From Proteiniborus sp. DW1 (GTDB taxonomy: Bacteria; Bacillota; Clostridia; Tissierellales; Proteiniboraceae): a DNA stretch of 64,000 bases. The notes beneath the pieces are model-generated. The model saw only the letters and a program-made list of their open reading frames with translations, did not search any database and was not told the DNA's origin. Where the stretch lies: NCBI RefSeq assembly GCF_900095305.1, contig NZ_FMDO01000030.1, positions 62,001 through 126,000 on the forward strand. Direction: 5' to 3'. Each line of letters opens with the position of its first letter. Position 1 is the stretch's first letter. Below are positions 24,957 to 33,642 of the stretch, piece after piece. The position numbers and the translations under genes are program-made.

Positions 24957-26204
24957 ATGACAAAGAAACTACTTGGGTTTAGGTCACCTCAGAGTCTTTT
25001 AATGATTATAAATATTTTGGCTCTATTGCTTTTAATGACTTTTAATACTGATGTTGATAAAATCATATTATATTCAGCACTAGCCTTAACAGTTGTTATT
25101 TTCTCATCTAGCATCGTATTGTATAAGATTTCCAGTGGAGATACGTATATTTTTTTAATAGTTACTATGCTTATTAGCATAGGGATTATTATGATTTATA
25201 GAATAAACCCTGCACTTGGATTTAAACAGGTTATTTGGTTTGGAATAGGAATCATTTTATTCTTCATATCCTATTTTGTCTTTAAAAGTATAAAGCGTTG
25301 GGATAAATTACTTTACCTGTATTTAGGTATGTCTTTAGTTTTATTCTTAGCTACCTTAATCCTTGGAACTAAAAATAAAGGAGCTATAAACTGGATAAAA
25401 ATTTATGGTTTCAGCTTCCAACCTGCAGAGATGATTAAGATACTATTTATTTTCTCTTTGGCTTCATATTATGTAAACAAAGAAAAATACAATAACAGTC
25501 TAATTTTTTTAGCTGTCGTTTATGCACATATAGGCTTTTTATTTATTCAGAAGGATCTGGGAACTGCCTTGTTATTTTTCATGTTATTTATGTCAATTTT
25601 ATACGTTTATGAGGAGGATAGAAGGCTAATATTCTATAACATTGTAGGTGCAATGGTCTTAGGTGTTTTCGGATACTTTATGTTTAACCATGTTAGAGTC
25701 AGAGTAGAGACATGGTTAAACCCGTGGACAGATATTGGAGGCAAAGGATATCAAATCACACAATCACTCTTCGCAATTGCATCAGGAGGGTTTTTCGGTA
25801 CAGGAATTGGACTTGGACATCCAGAATTTATTCCAGAGGTTCATAACGACTTTATTTTTTCTGCAATATGTGAAGAGATGGGGATATTTACTGGTATAGC
25901 AGTGATTTTCCTTTTTATGATTATTGTATATAGAGGTGTAAAAATTGCTTTACAGCAACAACATCTATTCTATAGGATTATTGCTTTAGGTATAACCCTA
26001 ATGTTTGGATATCAAGCTTTCATTATACTAGGAGGAGTTACTAAAATGATTCCCTTAACTGGTATTACTTTACCTTTTGTAAGCTATGGTGGGAGTTCTC
26101 TAGTATCAAGCTTTGTTGCTCTTGGGATTTTGCAGGTGACTTCTGAAGAAATTGATTTAGAACAGGAGGAAGAAGATGAACATAGAGTCCAAGAGGATAA
26201 TTAG
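24957..26204 (+). CDS. SEDS-family peptidoglycan glycosyltransferase (FtsW/RodA/SpoVE)
   Basis: A polytopic membrane enzyme polymerising lipid II, 415 residues with about ten helices. The signature between helices 7 and 8 is visible: PWTD..GKGYQITQSLFAI, SGGFFGTGIGLG and EVHNDFIFSAICEEMG (about residues 255-310), including the aspartate essential in RodA. The last part GGSSL is the family end motif. A GTG at 24948 falls inside AAGGAGTG, so the ATG at 24957 is used. The class B PBP gene starts within its last 29 bases. Whether it serves division, elongation or spore formation cannot be decided here. Confidence 0.92.
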   Translation: MTKKLLGFRSPQSLLMIINILALLLLMTFNTDVDKIILYSALALTVVIFSSSIVLYKISSGDTYIFLIVTMLISIGIIMIYRINPALGFKQVIWFGIGIILFFISYFVFKSIKRWDKLLYLYLGMSLVLFLATLILGTKNKGAINWIKIYGFSFQPAEMIKILFIFSLASYYVNKEKYNNSLIFLAVVYAHIGFLFIQKDLGTALLFFMLFMSILYVYEEDRRLIFYNIVGAMVLGVFGYFMFNHVRVRVETWLNPWTDIGGKGYQITQSLFAIASGGFFGTGIGLGHPEFIPEVHNDFIFSAICEEMGIFTGIAVIFLFMIIVYRGVKIALQQQHLFYRIIALGITLMFGYQAFIILGGVTKMIPLTGITLPFVSYGGSSLVSSFVALGILQVTSEEIDLEQEEEDEHRVQEDN

Positions 26205-27582
26205 AATACTCATTTCTTTATGTGGGTTGTTCATAGCCTTAGTTTTATACATTAGCTATTTTCAAATATTTACAGCAGATAAGATTGTAACTAATAGCTA
26301 CAACAAGCGACAATGGATGGATGAAGAAAATATACTAAGGGGAGAGATTACTGATAGAAAAGGAGCTGTATTAGTGCATAGCATAGATACAGATAAGGGA
26401 CAGATAAGAGAATATAAATATGGTCCAATATATAGTCATATAATTGGGTACAGCTCTAGAGAATACGGTAAATCTGGAATAGAGTCCATATATAATAAAG
26501 AACTGCTAGATTTAAATGATTTAAATCCCATAGGAGAGCTGAAGAATATATTAACTGATGGAGAATCATTAGGTAACAATGTCGTCTTATCCGTAGAACA
26601 TGATATTCAAAAGTATGCATATGAGCTACTTGGTAACAGGAAGGGTGCCATAGTATTGATGAGTCCAAAAACAGGGGAGATATATGCAATGGTAAGTAGC
26701 CCATCCTTTAACCCATCAAATTTAAAAGAAAATTGGGAAGATATAGTGTCAAATGAGGACAGTCCACTGCTCAATAGAGCTACTATGGGTTTGTATACCC
26801 CAGGCTCTATATTTAAATTGATTACAGCCACAGCAGCCATAGAAAATAGAGAAACAGATGGAACTTATAACTGCAAGGGCTCAATAAAATTAGATGGATA
26901 TGTGCTTAGGGATTACGGGGGAATAGCACATGGAGAAGTGGATTTAAATGATGCTTTTTCAAAATCTTGTAATACAGCCTTTAGCCAGATAGGTCTTGAA
27001 ATAGGTGATGACAAACTTAGAAAAGTAGCAGAGAGATATATGTTTAATAACAATATTCCATTTGATCTACGAACTGCTAAATCTGTTTTTCCAGAAAAAA
27101 TTATTTCTAAACCAGAACTAGGGGCATCTGCCATAGGACAGGGGAGGTTACTTGTAACCCCTTTAAATATGGCAATGGCAGCTTCTGCCATAGGGAATCA
27201 AGGTGAAATGGTGAGACCAATTTTAGTTAAAGAGATAATTGATAGTAATAATAGAGTTCTAAAAAAGTATAGAACAGAGGTTATATCAAAAGTCACTACT
27301 CCTGAAATTGCAGAGCAGTTAAAATCAATGATGGTTGATGTAGTGGAAAAAGGTACAGGTAAAAATGCTAGAATAAGTAATATGCAAGTAGCAGGAAAGA
27401 CGGGAACTGCAGAAAATGAAAGCGGTAAGGAACATGCTTGGTTTATTGGTTTTGCTCCAGCAGATGATCCTAAAGTTGCAGTAGCAGTCGTAATTGAAAG
27501 CAGTGGAAAAACTGGAGGAGTGGAAGCAGCTCCAATAGCTAGGGATTTGATGAAGAGAGCAATACAAATATTAAGTAAGTAA
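26176..27582 (+). CDS. Class B penicillin-binding protein (transpeptidase)
   Basis: Cross-links peptidoglycan with its SEDS partner. 468 residues: N-terminal membrane anchor (about residues 8-28), short pedestal, and a transpeptidase domain with the serine motif TPGSIFKL (S211, K214), SCN (S264-C265-N266) and KTGTAE (K408-T-G). GGAGGAAG precedes the ATG, which lies inside the end of the SEDS gene. The overlap shows coupled production of the pair. The short pedestal is like PbpA of the actinobacterial rodA-pbpA operon rather than the longer PBP2/FtsI. A terminator follows. Confidence 0.92.
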   Translation: MNIESKRIIRILISLCGLFIALVLYISYFQIFTADKIVTNSYNKRQWMDEENILRGEITDRKGAVLVHSIDTDKGQIREYKYGPIYSHIIGYSSREYGKSGIESIYNKELLDLNDLNPIGELKNILTDGESLGNNVVLSVEHDIQKYAYELLGNRKGAIVLMSPKTGEIYAMVSSPSFNPSNLKENWEDIVSNEDSPLLNRATMGLYTPGSIFKLITATAAIENRETDGTYNCKGSIKLDGYVLRDYGGIAHGEVDLNDAFSKSCNTAFSQIGLEIGDDKLRKVAERYMFNNNIPFDLRTAKSVFPEKIISKPELGASAIGQGRLLVTPLNMAMAASAIGNQGEMVRPILVKEIIDSNNRVLKKYRTEVISKVTTPEIAEQLKSMMVDVVEKGTGKNARISNMQVAGKTGTAENESGKEHAWFIGFAPADDPKVAVAVVIESSGKTGGVEAAPIARDLMKRAIQILSK

Positions 27583-27586
27583 TATT

Positions 27587-27632
27587 AGGGACATTTCGAT
27601 TCTTTTCGATATGTCTCTTTAACTTTTTTGTC
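27587..27632 (+). terminator. Intrinsic terminator after the PBP gene
   Basis: AGGGACAT pairs with ATGTCTCT around an inner CGA/TCG stem, followed by TTTAACTTTTTT. Confidence 0.6.
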
Positions 27633-27772
27633 TTTAATTTTGTACTGAGAACTTTTCTATATGTTTTCTATTTTTAGCTTGTCCTTTCATTATCAATTTT
27701 ATTAAATTTGTAGCAAAGGCATATCTTCTAAAATATATTAATAGTAGCAAAAGACAAGGGAGGTATGCTGTA

Positions 27773-28216
27773 ATGGCTTATTCAAATAGGGAGCTATTTG
27801 CCAGAATTATAAAATGTGAAGCTGGTGGGGAAGGCGAAACAGGAATGAAGGCTGTAGCCACTGTAATAATGAATCGCGTTCATGTAGCAGATGGTGAGTA
27901 TAGAAGAGTGTGTCAAGGTGACTTAAGAAAAGTAATAAATCAACAGGGTCAATTTGATTGCATGAGAAGCATAATTAGAGGTAGGACCAATCCCCAGACT
28001 ATTTGGGCCACTCCACCAGAAGATATACACTATCAGATAGCTGACTGGGCTTTAGCAGGGAATAAATTATGGAATATAGGTAGGTCTTTATGGTATATGA
28101 ATCCTTTTGTACCTACTTGTCCTCCAGAATTTCCATATAACGGTTCAGGTGCTTTTAATTCAAGAATAGGCGATCACTGTTTCTATGATCCAACAGCACT
28201 ATATAGCAACACTTAA
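27773..28216 (+). CDS. cwlJ: Spore cortex-lytic hydrolase CwlJ
   Basis: A 147-residue SleB/Hydrolase_2 domain protein with neither signal peptide nor PG-binding domain, as in CwlJ. LFARIIKCEAGGEGETGMKAVATVIMNRV (about residues 8-36, in two blocks) carries the catalytic Glu, and the C-terminal RIGDHCFYDP is typical. CwlJ degrades cortex during germination and is placed in the coat by GerQ, and gerQ follows 17 bases downstream, which makes the assignment firm. GGGAGG precedes the ATG. Expression is probably in the mother cell late in sporulation (known for the family, not seen here). Confidence 0.92.
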   Translation: MAYSNRELFARIIKCEAGGEGETGMKAVATVIMNRVHVADGEYRRVCQGDLRKVINQQGQFDCMRSIIRGRTNPQTIWATPPEDIHYQIADWALAGNKLWNIGRSLWYMNPFVPTCPPEFPYNGSGAFNSRIGDHCFYDPTALYSNT

Positions 28217-28233
28217 AATATAGGAGGGATTTT

Positions 28234-28827
28234 ATGAGAAGACAACAAAATGATGACAATAATAGATATAATGTACCAGCTATGCCACCAGCAGTATCAC
28301 CAATTACTCAACCAAATATGCCGCCAGTAGTGTCACCAATTAGGCAACCGAAGACGCCACCAGTGGTATCTCCGATTAGACAGCCAAACATGCCACCTGT
28401 GGTGTCACCTATTACTCAGCCTAATGTGCCTAAAATGTCACCATGTCCATTTGTTCCACCACCTGGAACAGCTTTTAATCCAGTAGGAGTACCACCATGG
28501 GCTGCTCAACCAGGTATGCCACCAACTAGTAGTCCATTTACACAGCCACCTGCTACATCTCCTACTACACCAAGAACACCAGCAGACCTTGAACGTGAAC
28601 CTGGTCCTCCAGTTTTAACTAATGATGGGTATTTACAAGCACATTTAAAACAATATATAGGTTACCCAGTAAAGGTTGAGTTCATACTTGGTACAAATAT
28701 GTTTATAGATAGAGAAGGCACCCTCATAGATGTAGGTATAGACCATATAGTTTTAAGAGAGACTAGAACAGATGATTTATTGTTTGCTGATTTTTATGCA
28801 ATAAAATTTGTGACTATACTTTTATAA
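28234..28827 (+). CDS. gerQ: Spore coat protein GerQ with proline-rich repeats
   Basis: 197 residues in two parts. Residues about 16-115 are low-complexity: four to five near-repeats of MPPVVSPI(T/R)QPN, then further Pro/Thr-rich sequence. The C-terminal ~80 residues (from LTNDGYLQAHLKQYIGYPVKVEF to VTILL) are the GerQ domain, an Sm-like small beta fold. In Bacillus, GerQ is a coat protein cross-linked by transglutaminase and needed for CwlJ localisation. Here it forms an operon with cwlJ. The longer Pro-rich arm replaces the Gln-rich N-terminus of the Bacillus protein. GGAGGG precedes the ATG. Confidence 0.88.
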   Translation: MRRQQNDDNNRYNVPAMPPAVSPITQPNMPPVVSPIRQPKTPPVVSPIRQPNMPPVVSPITQPNVPKMSPCPFVPPPGTAFNPVGVPPWAAQPGMPPTSSPFTQPPATSPTTPRTPADLEREPGPPVLTNDGYLQAHLKQYIGYPVKVEFILGTNMFIDREGTLIDVGIDHIVLRETRTDDLLFADFYAIKFVTILL

Positions 28828-28855
28828 AAGATAATAAAAAAATAAAACATTTTTT

Positions 28856-28887
28856 GAAGATTAAATGAAAATTTAATCTTCTTTTTT
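28856..28887 (+). terminator. Intrinsic terminator after gerQ
   Basis: GAAGATTAAAT pairs perfectly with ATTTAATCTTC, followed by T6. Confidence 0.85.
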
Positions 28888-28941
28888 GGATTTTTGGACA
28901 TTATAAAATATATAGATAACTAATATTAAGAGGAAGATAAT

Positions 28942-29652
28942 ATGAAAAATTTTGAGCTATATTATGGTGAAGCTTTTAGGAGTGTACTAAAGGCAGTAAA
29001 CCCGTTTAAAAAGAAAGTTATAAAAACTGAAGCAAAGGTTCATCAGTTTATTAATGTTCATGCCCTTAACATACTTAAAGCAAATGCTTATATTATGGAG
29101 TTCAATGAGTTTAAAAGACATATAGAAATTATAAATAAAGGGGCTGTATGGGCTGACCAGGACTTTAAGAGCATAAATCATTTCTACAATCCAACAAAGA
29201 AAAAGGGGTTGTACGGGCACGGAAATGCTTTAAAGTTGACACAAAAATACTATAAAATTGTTATAGATAGCTTTAAAGAAAATGACATTGAAAAATCTAT
29301 GTTCTATCTAGGAGCAGCAGTGCATATAATACAAGATCTGACTATTCCTCAGCATGTAAATATAAGATTATTAGATAATCATAGGCAGTATGAAAACTTC
29401 GTAAAGACAGCTTATGATAAAGTTAAAGATTTTGGAACTTTAGATAAGCCTATAGTATTTGATGAGATTGAAGACTTTGTAAGATTCAATACTAAAGTAG
29501 CACTGAGGATTTACAAGCAATTTAAAAAAATCAAAGATGACAATCTAAGGTTTTATAAAACAACAAGATGTTCACTTCCCCTTGCTCAAAGAACTACGGC
29601 AGGGTGCTTAATTATGTTTTTAAGGAAAGTAAATAGTATTGACTTAAAGTGA
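28942..29652 (+). CDS. Zinc-dependent phospholipase C-like protein without signal peptide
   Basis: 236 residues resembling the catalytic domain of clostridial alpha-toxin/Bacillus PLC (PF00882 type). GAAVHIIQDLTIPQHVN gives H128-x3-D132-x5-H138, the exact spacing of zinc ligands in B. cereus PLC. HQFINVHA (H40) and the ADQDFKSINHFYNP block (D72, H80) supply the other expected ligands. There is no secretion signal, so the protein is predicted to stay in the cell, unlike the toxins. AGAGGAAG precedes the ATG. It stands alone after cwlJ-gerQ. Substrate and place of action are unknown; a sporulation or membrane-remodelling role is speculation. Confidence 0.75.
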   Translation: MKNFELYYGEAFRSVLKAVNPFKKKVIKTEAKVHQFINVHALNILKANAYIMEFNEFKRHIEIINKGAVWADQDFKSINHFYNPTKKKGLYGHGNALKLTQKYYKIVIDSFKENDIEKSMFYLGAAVHIIQDLTIPQHVNIRLLDNHRQYENFVKTAYDKVKDFGTLDKPIVFDEIEDFVRFNTKVALRIYKQFKKIKDDNLRFYKTTRCSLPLAQRTTAGCLIMFLRKVNSIDLK

Positions 29653-29789
29653 AACATTAACTATAAAAATGCCATTTAATCAGATTTTCTAATCTTAATC
29701 TATAACATTAACTTTAAATATATAAACTAATGTGGAAAAAAATCCAGAAAAAGTGTAGAATGTATATGTATAAAATGGGAGGGATAGTA

Positions 29790-31595
29790 ATGGGAAATAA
29801 TTCAAGAAAGCCAAAGGAAAGAAAGGACATTGACCAAAAATATTTATGGAATCTGGAATCATTGTACGTAAGCGATGAAGCCTGGGAAGAGGACTTTAAA
29901 AAGGCTAAGGAGCTTTCGAAAAAAGTAAAGGAGTATCAAGGAAGAATTGGTGATAGTAGTGAAATATTACTTGAAATTCTAATCCTGCAAGATGAATTAT
30001 TTAGAGTAGTTGATAACATATATACATATGCAAAGATGAAGCAGGATGAGGATACTAGAAATAGCACATATCAGGCTTTAACTGACAGAGCTTCAGGATT
30101 AATGGTAGAAGCTGGAGAAAGTGCATCATTTATAGTGCCAGAGCTTCTTATGATAGATGAAGAAAAAATAAATACGTATTTGGATGAAAGAAAAGAATTA
30201 CAAATTTATACTCATTATTTGCATAATATTTTAAGAAATAAAGAACATACTCTTTCGCCAAGAGAAGAAGCAATAATAGCTCAAACCGGTGATATTGCTT
30301 CAGCTTCAGAGAATACTTTCGGTATGCTTAACAATGCTGATATAAAATTTCCAACAATAAAAGATGAGAATGGGAATGAAGTTGAAATTACTCACGGAAG
30401 CTATATACCTTTGATGGAGAGTAAGGATAGAAGAGTAAGGCATGATGCTTTCAGAGGTCTTTACGATACATATTACAATTATAAAAATACTTTTGCATCA
30501 ACCTTAAGTGGAAATGTAAAGAAAAATATATTATACTCAAAGCTTAGAAAATATAGTAGTGCTCTAGAAGCATCACTTAATCAACATAATATCCCAACAG
30601 AAGTTTATTATAATCTAATTAAAACTGTAGGAGATAATCTTAGTTCATTACATAAATATGTAGCTTTAAGAAAGAGAGCACTAGGTTTAGATGAGCTTCA
30701 TATGTATGATTTATACACTCCTATAGTAAAAGACATAGATATGAAGATACCTTATGAAGAAGGAGAGCAATTAGTACTAAAAGGTCTAACTAAACTAGGA
30801 GACGAATATATTAATATAGTTAATGAAGGTCTTAAGTCTAGGTGGGTAGACGTATATGAAAATAGAGGAAAGAGAAGTGGGGCATATTCATGGGGAACAT
30901 ATGATTCTAACCCATTTATACTTCTAAATTATCAGGATACATTGGATAATGTGTTTACATTAGCTCATGAGCTAGGTCATTCACTTCATAGTTACTATTC
31001 GAGGAAAAATCAACCTTATGTATATGGAGGCTATAGTATCTTTTTAGCTGAAGTTGCATCTACAACTAATGAAGCTTTACTTATGGATTATATGCTTAAA
31101 AATGTAAAATCTAAAGAAGAGGAACTATATCTTCTTAATCATTATCTTGAGCAATTTAGAGGTACTGTTTATCGTCAAACAATGTTTGCTGAATTCGAGC
31201 TTGCTATACATGAGCATGTAGAGAAAGGTGAATCCTTAACTGCAGATTGGTTATGTGAGACTTACAAAGCACTAAATGTAAAATATTATGGGCCAGATAT
31301 TATAGTAGATGACCATATAGCAATAGAATGGGCAAGAATTCCTCATTTCTATTATAATTTTTATGTTTTCCAATATGCTACTGGTTTTTCGGCAGCAACT
31401 GCATTTTCTCAGAAAATATTAAATGAAGGTGAAGAAGCTCTAGAAAAATACATTGGATTTTTGAAGAGTGGAAGCTCTGACTATCCAATAAACGTGCTAA
31501 AGAAGGCAGGAGTTGACATGACTACACCTGAGCCAATTGAAAAAGCGCTTAAGTTTTTTGGAGAACTTGTAGATAAAATGGAAAAGCTCATTTAA
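29790..31595 (+). CDS. pepF: Oligoendopeptidase F
   Basis: A cytosolic M3B zinc peptidase that cuts oligopeptides. 601 residues, the family's usual length. The zinc motif HELGH is at residues 393-397 with the downstream ligand in EVASTTNEALL. The active-site Tyr/His-rich end IEWARIPHFYYNFYVFQYATG is also typical. A longer frame opens at 29730, but GGGAGG lies before the ATG at 29790 and the family starts there. It is preceded by no partner gene and ends at a terminator. It fits a peptide-fermenting lifestyle. Confidence 0.94.
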   Translation: MGNNSRKPKERKDIDQKYLWNLESLYVSDEAWEEDFKKAKELSKKVKEYQGRIGDSSEILLEILILQDELFRVVDNIYTYAKMKQDEDTRNSTYQALTDRASGLMVEAGESASFIVPELLMIDEEKINTYLDERKELQIYTHYLHNILRNKEHTLSPREEAIIAQTGDIASASENTFGMLNNADIKFPTIKDENGNEVEITHGSYIPLMESKDRRVRHDAFRGLYDTYYNYKNTFASTLSGNVKKNILYSKLRKYSSALEASLNQHNIPTEVYYNLIKTVGDNLSSLHKYVALRKRALGLDELHMYDLYTPIVKDIDMKIPYEEGEQLVLKGLTKLGDEYINIVNEGLKSRWVDVYENRGKRSGAYSWGTYDSNPFILLNYQDTLDNVFTLAHELGHSLHSYYSRKNQPYVYGGYSIFLAEVASTTNEALLMDYMLKNVKSKEEELYLLNHYLEQFRGTVYRQTMFAEFELAIHEHVEKGESLTADWLCETYKALNVKYYGPDIIVDDHIAIEWARIPHFYYNFYVFQYATGFSAATAFSQKILNEGEEALEKYIGFLKSGSSDYPINVLKKAGVDMTTPEPIEKALKFFGELVDKMEKLI

Positions 31596-31651
31596 TCAGA
31601 GTGCCCAAACATGTATTTAGTATAATTCGTTTATACAGTAGCTTAGTAATC

Positions 31652-31684
31652 AAGGCTTTCTCAAAGTATTGAGGAAGCCTTTGC
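31652..31684 (+). terminator. Intrinsic terminator after pepF
   Basis: AAGGCTTTCTCAA pairs with TTGAGGAAGCCTT; the T run is short. Confidence 0.65.
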
Positions 31685-31741
31685 TATTGATTTAATCTGA
31701 AATAAATATTAAAATAATGTACATAGGAGAGTAATTAGAAG

Positions 31742-32950
31742 ATGAAGCTGAACCAAATTATCGTCTATATAATTTTTGCCATATTGATACTAGGAGCATT
31801 TTTACCAGTTGTATCGTATTTGCTTATAGGATTGTTAATTGCATTGATAATAGCTTCTAAACAAGAGAAAATTGTTTGGAATCATCTGATGCAGAACAAG
31901 ATACTTTTGATGATGATTGCTTCAGCAGTTTTTTCATCTTTATTTTCTGATTTGTGGTATATAAGTATTCTTTTTTCAATTTTATATATAATGAAAATTT
32001 TATTCTGTTCAATAGTTAGTTGTTACCTAGAGGAAAGGCACATTAACTTAGTTATTATAGTGGTAATGATTTTAGGGATAATAGTATCAATTATAGGGAT
32101 AATCCAGTACTTTTATTTTGATAACAACATGCCTGAAAGCTGGGTAGATAGTGAAGTATATAGAATTGATTTTAGAGCCTATTCGACTTTTTTCAATCCT
32201 AATATACTAGCAGTATTCTTGGATCTTACCATATTAACAGCAGTAGTACACCATGAGTCAAATAAAAAGAGCCTATGCAGAGCTTTTGCTCTTTTGTGTA
32301 GTACATTATCGACAATGTGTTTATTATTGACGTATTCTCGCAATGGATGGATATCTCTTTGCATATCATTCATAACTTTATTCTTAATTAATAGAAAATA
32401 CATGAAATACGCAGTAATATTTCCAATATTATTTATTTCATTCGACTTCTTTAGTGATACAGGTAGATTACTTCCTCAAAACATAGCAGCTGATTCAAGT
32501 ATAGATTATAGAATAAAGATTTGGAAAACATCTTTATATATTATAAAAAACAATCTAATATTGGGAATAGGTCAGGGTACTGTATGGGAACAGATACCAA
32601 TATATTCAAATGAGTTAAAAGCTTATGTGTCTCATGTGCATAATATTTATTTGCAAAGGCTTGTGGATACAGGCATAGTAGGTCTATCTCTTTTTATTTC
32701 ATTTATAAAATACTTATGGAATAAGATTAAGTTAGATGTTTTTGACAATAAAGATATTAGTCTCATATCCATGGGCTTCTATATAGTACTATTAGTAAAT
32801 GGACTTCTTGATGCAGTTAGCTTTCAAGAGCAAATATCAATTTTTGTTTGGACTTTTATAGGAATTAATCTTACAGTAACAAAGGTTTATAACCTTAGTG
32901 AGGAAAACTATAATAGAGCTACTGAACACACATTTACAAAATCTGACTGA
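31742..32950 (+). CDS. O-antigen ligase/polymerase-like membrane protein
   Basis: 402 residues with about eleven hydrophobic helices and one larger extracytoplasmic loop (about residues 240-300). RNGWISLCISF near residue 200 and the loop segment GIGQGTVWEQIP...SHVHNIYLQRLVDTGIVGL carry the Wzy/WaaL (PF04932) features, the conserved Arg and the H-N-x-Y-L-Q. Such enzymes transfer or polymerise lipid-linked sugars on the outer face of the membrane. No glycosyltransferase cluster is next to it, so the glycan is unknown. GGAGAG precedes the ATG. Confidence 0.82.
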   Translation: MKLNQIIVYIIFAILILGAFLPVVSYLLIGLLIALIIASKQEKIVWNHLMQNKILLMMIASAVFSSLFSDLWYISILFSILYIMKILFCSIVSCYLEERHINLVIIVVMILGIIVSIIGIIQYFYFDNNMPESWVDSEVYRIDFRAYSTFFNPNILAVFLDLTILTAVVHHESNKKSLCRAFALLCSTLSTMCLLLTYSRNGWISLCISFITLFLINRKYMKYAVIFPILFISFDFFSDTGRLLPQNIAADSSIDYRIKIWKTSLYIIKNNLILGIGQGTVWEQIPIYSNELKAYVSHVHNIYLQRLVDTGIVGLSLFISFIKYLWNKIKLDVFDNKDISLISMGFYIVLLVNGLLDAVSFQEQISIFVWTFIGINLTVTKVYNLSEENYNRATEHTFTKSD

Positions 32951-33001
32951 ACTATGTGAATTAAAAAGCATATTGAATTAATGAGTAGGAAAGGTGATAG
33001 T

Positions 33002-33586
33002 ATGAGAAATACAATAAAGGCCGTAAAAAGACTTGTAAGTGAAATAGAATCATATATTTACTGCAATAATTATGATAAAGTTGATAAATTAGCTGATGAA
33101 CTGATTAATGCAACTAAAATAATAAAGGAACAATGCACTAATACTACAAGATTTGGTAATAATACTGGGAGTGGGAGAAGGGTAGAATATCCCGGCTTTT
33201 CACTGATAAGCACATTACCTTTCTTATATAAACCCATAGAAATAAGAAATTACTATGAAGGGGATTATTTAGAAAAGTTTAGTGATAGAAGGACAGACGA
33301 TTTAAAAAGAGCAGGTGCCCTAGAGTTACATAATAAGTTTTGGATGTCAAATAATGTAGAGGGAGGAAACATTTTTGGCTCCATACCTCTAGAACTAATT
33401 GACAAAGACTCAGCTAAAACACTGTTTTCCTATGGTTGGAAACAAGCAGATGTAACAATTTATGAAATAGATGAAGGCATAACCCTTAGAGAATTAGACA
33501 GGATTTGCTCTGGAATATTCAACCATTATATCATTGCTACAGAAATGAGAAATAGTACAAAGCTAGTGTTGGATTTTAATATATAA
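33002..33586 (+). CDS. Hypothetical protein (194 aa)
   Basis: I do not recognise this protein. It is soluble, without signal or membrane segments. Residues 1-45 are a probable coiled or helical segment (VKRLVSEIESYIY...KLADELINATKII). The rest is mixed, with aromatic-rich stretches (FSLISTLPFLYKPIEIRNYYEG) and a C-terminal RELDRICSGIFNHYII. A frame opens at 32981, but AAAGGTGATAGT lies before the ATG at 33002. It follows the ligase-like gene by 50 bases, so a shared transcript is possible. No function is proposed. Confidence 0.6.
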   Translation: MRNTIKAVKRLVSEIESYIYCNNYDKVDKLADELINATKIIKEQCTNTTRFGNNTGSGRRVEYPGFSLISTLPFLYKPIEIRNYYEGDYLEKFSDRRTDDLKRAGALELHNKFWMSNNVEGGNIFGSIPLELIDKDSAKTLFSYGWKQADVTIYEIDEGITLRELDRICSGIFNHYIIATEMRNSTKLVLDFNI

Positions 33587-33642
33587 CTTTAAGCTAATAT
33601 ACAGGCTTTTCCAAAGGGGTTTATAGTGGTTGGTCTAGGATA

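Noticed and set aside
28234-28827. Collagen-like or CRISPR-like repeat at the gerQ start
   Set aside because: The repeated DNA is in frame and encodes a Pro-rich protein arm; there are no spacers.
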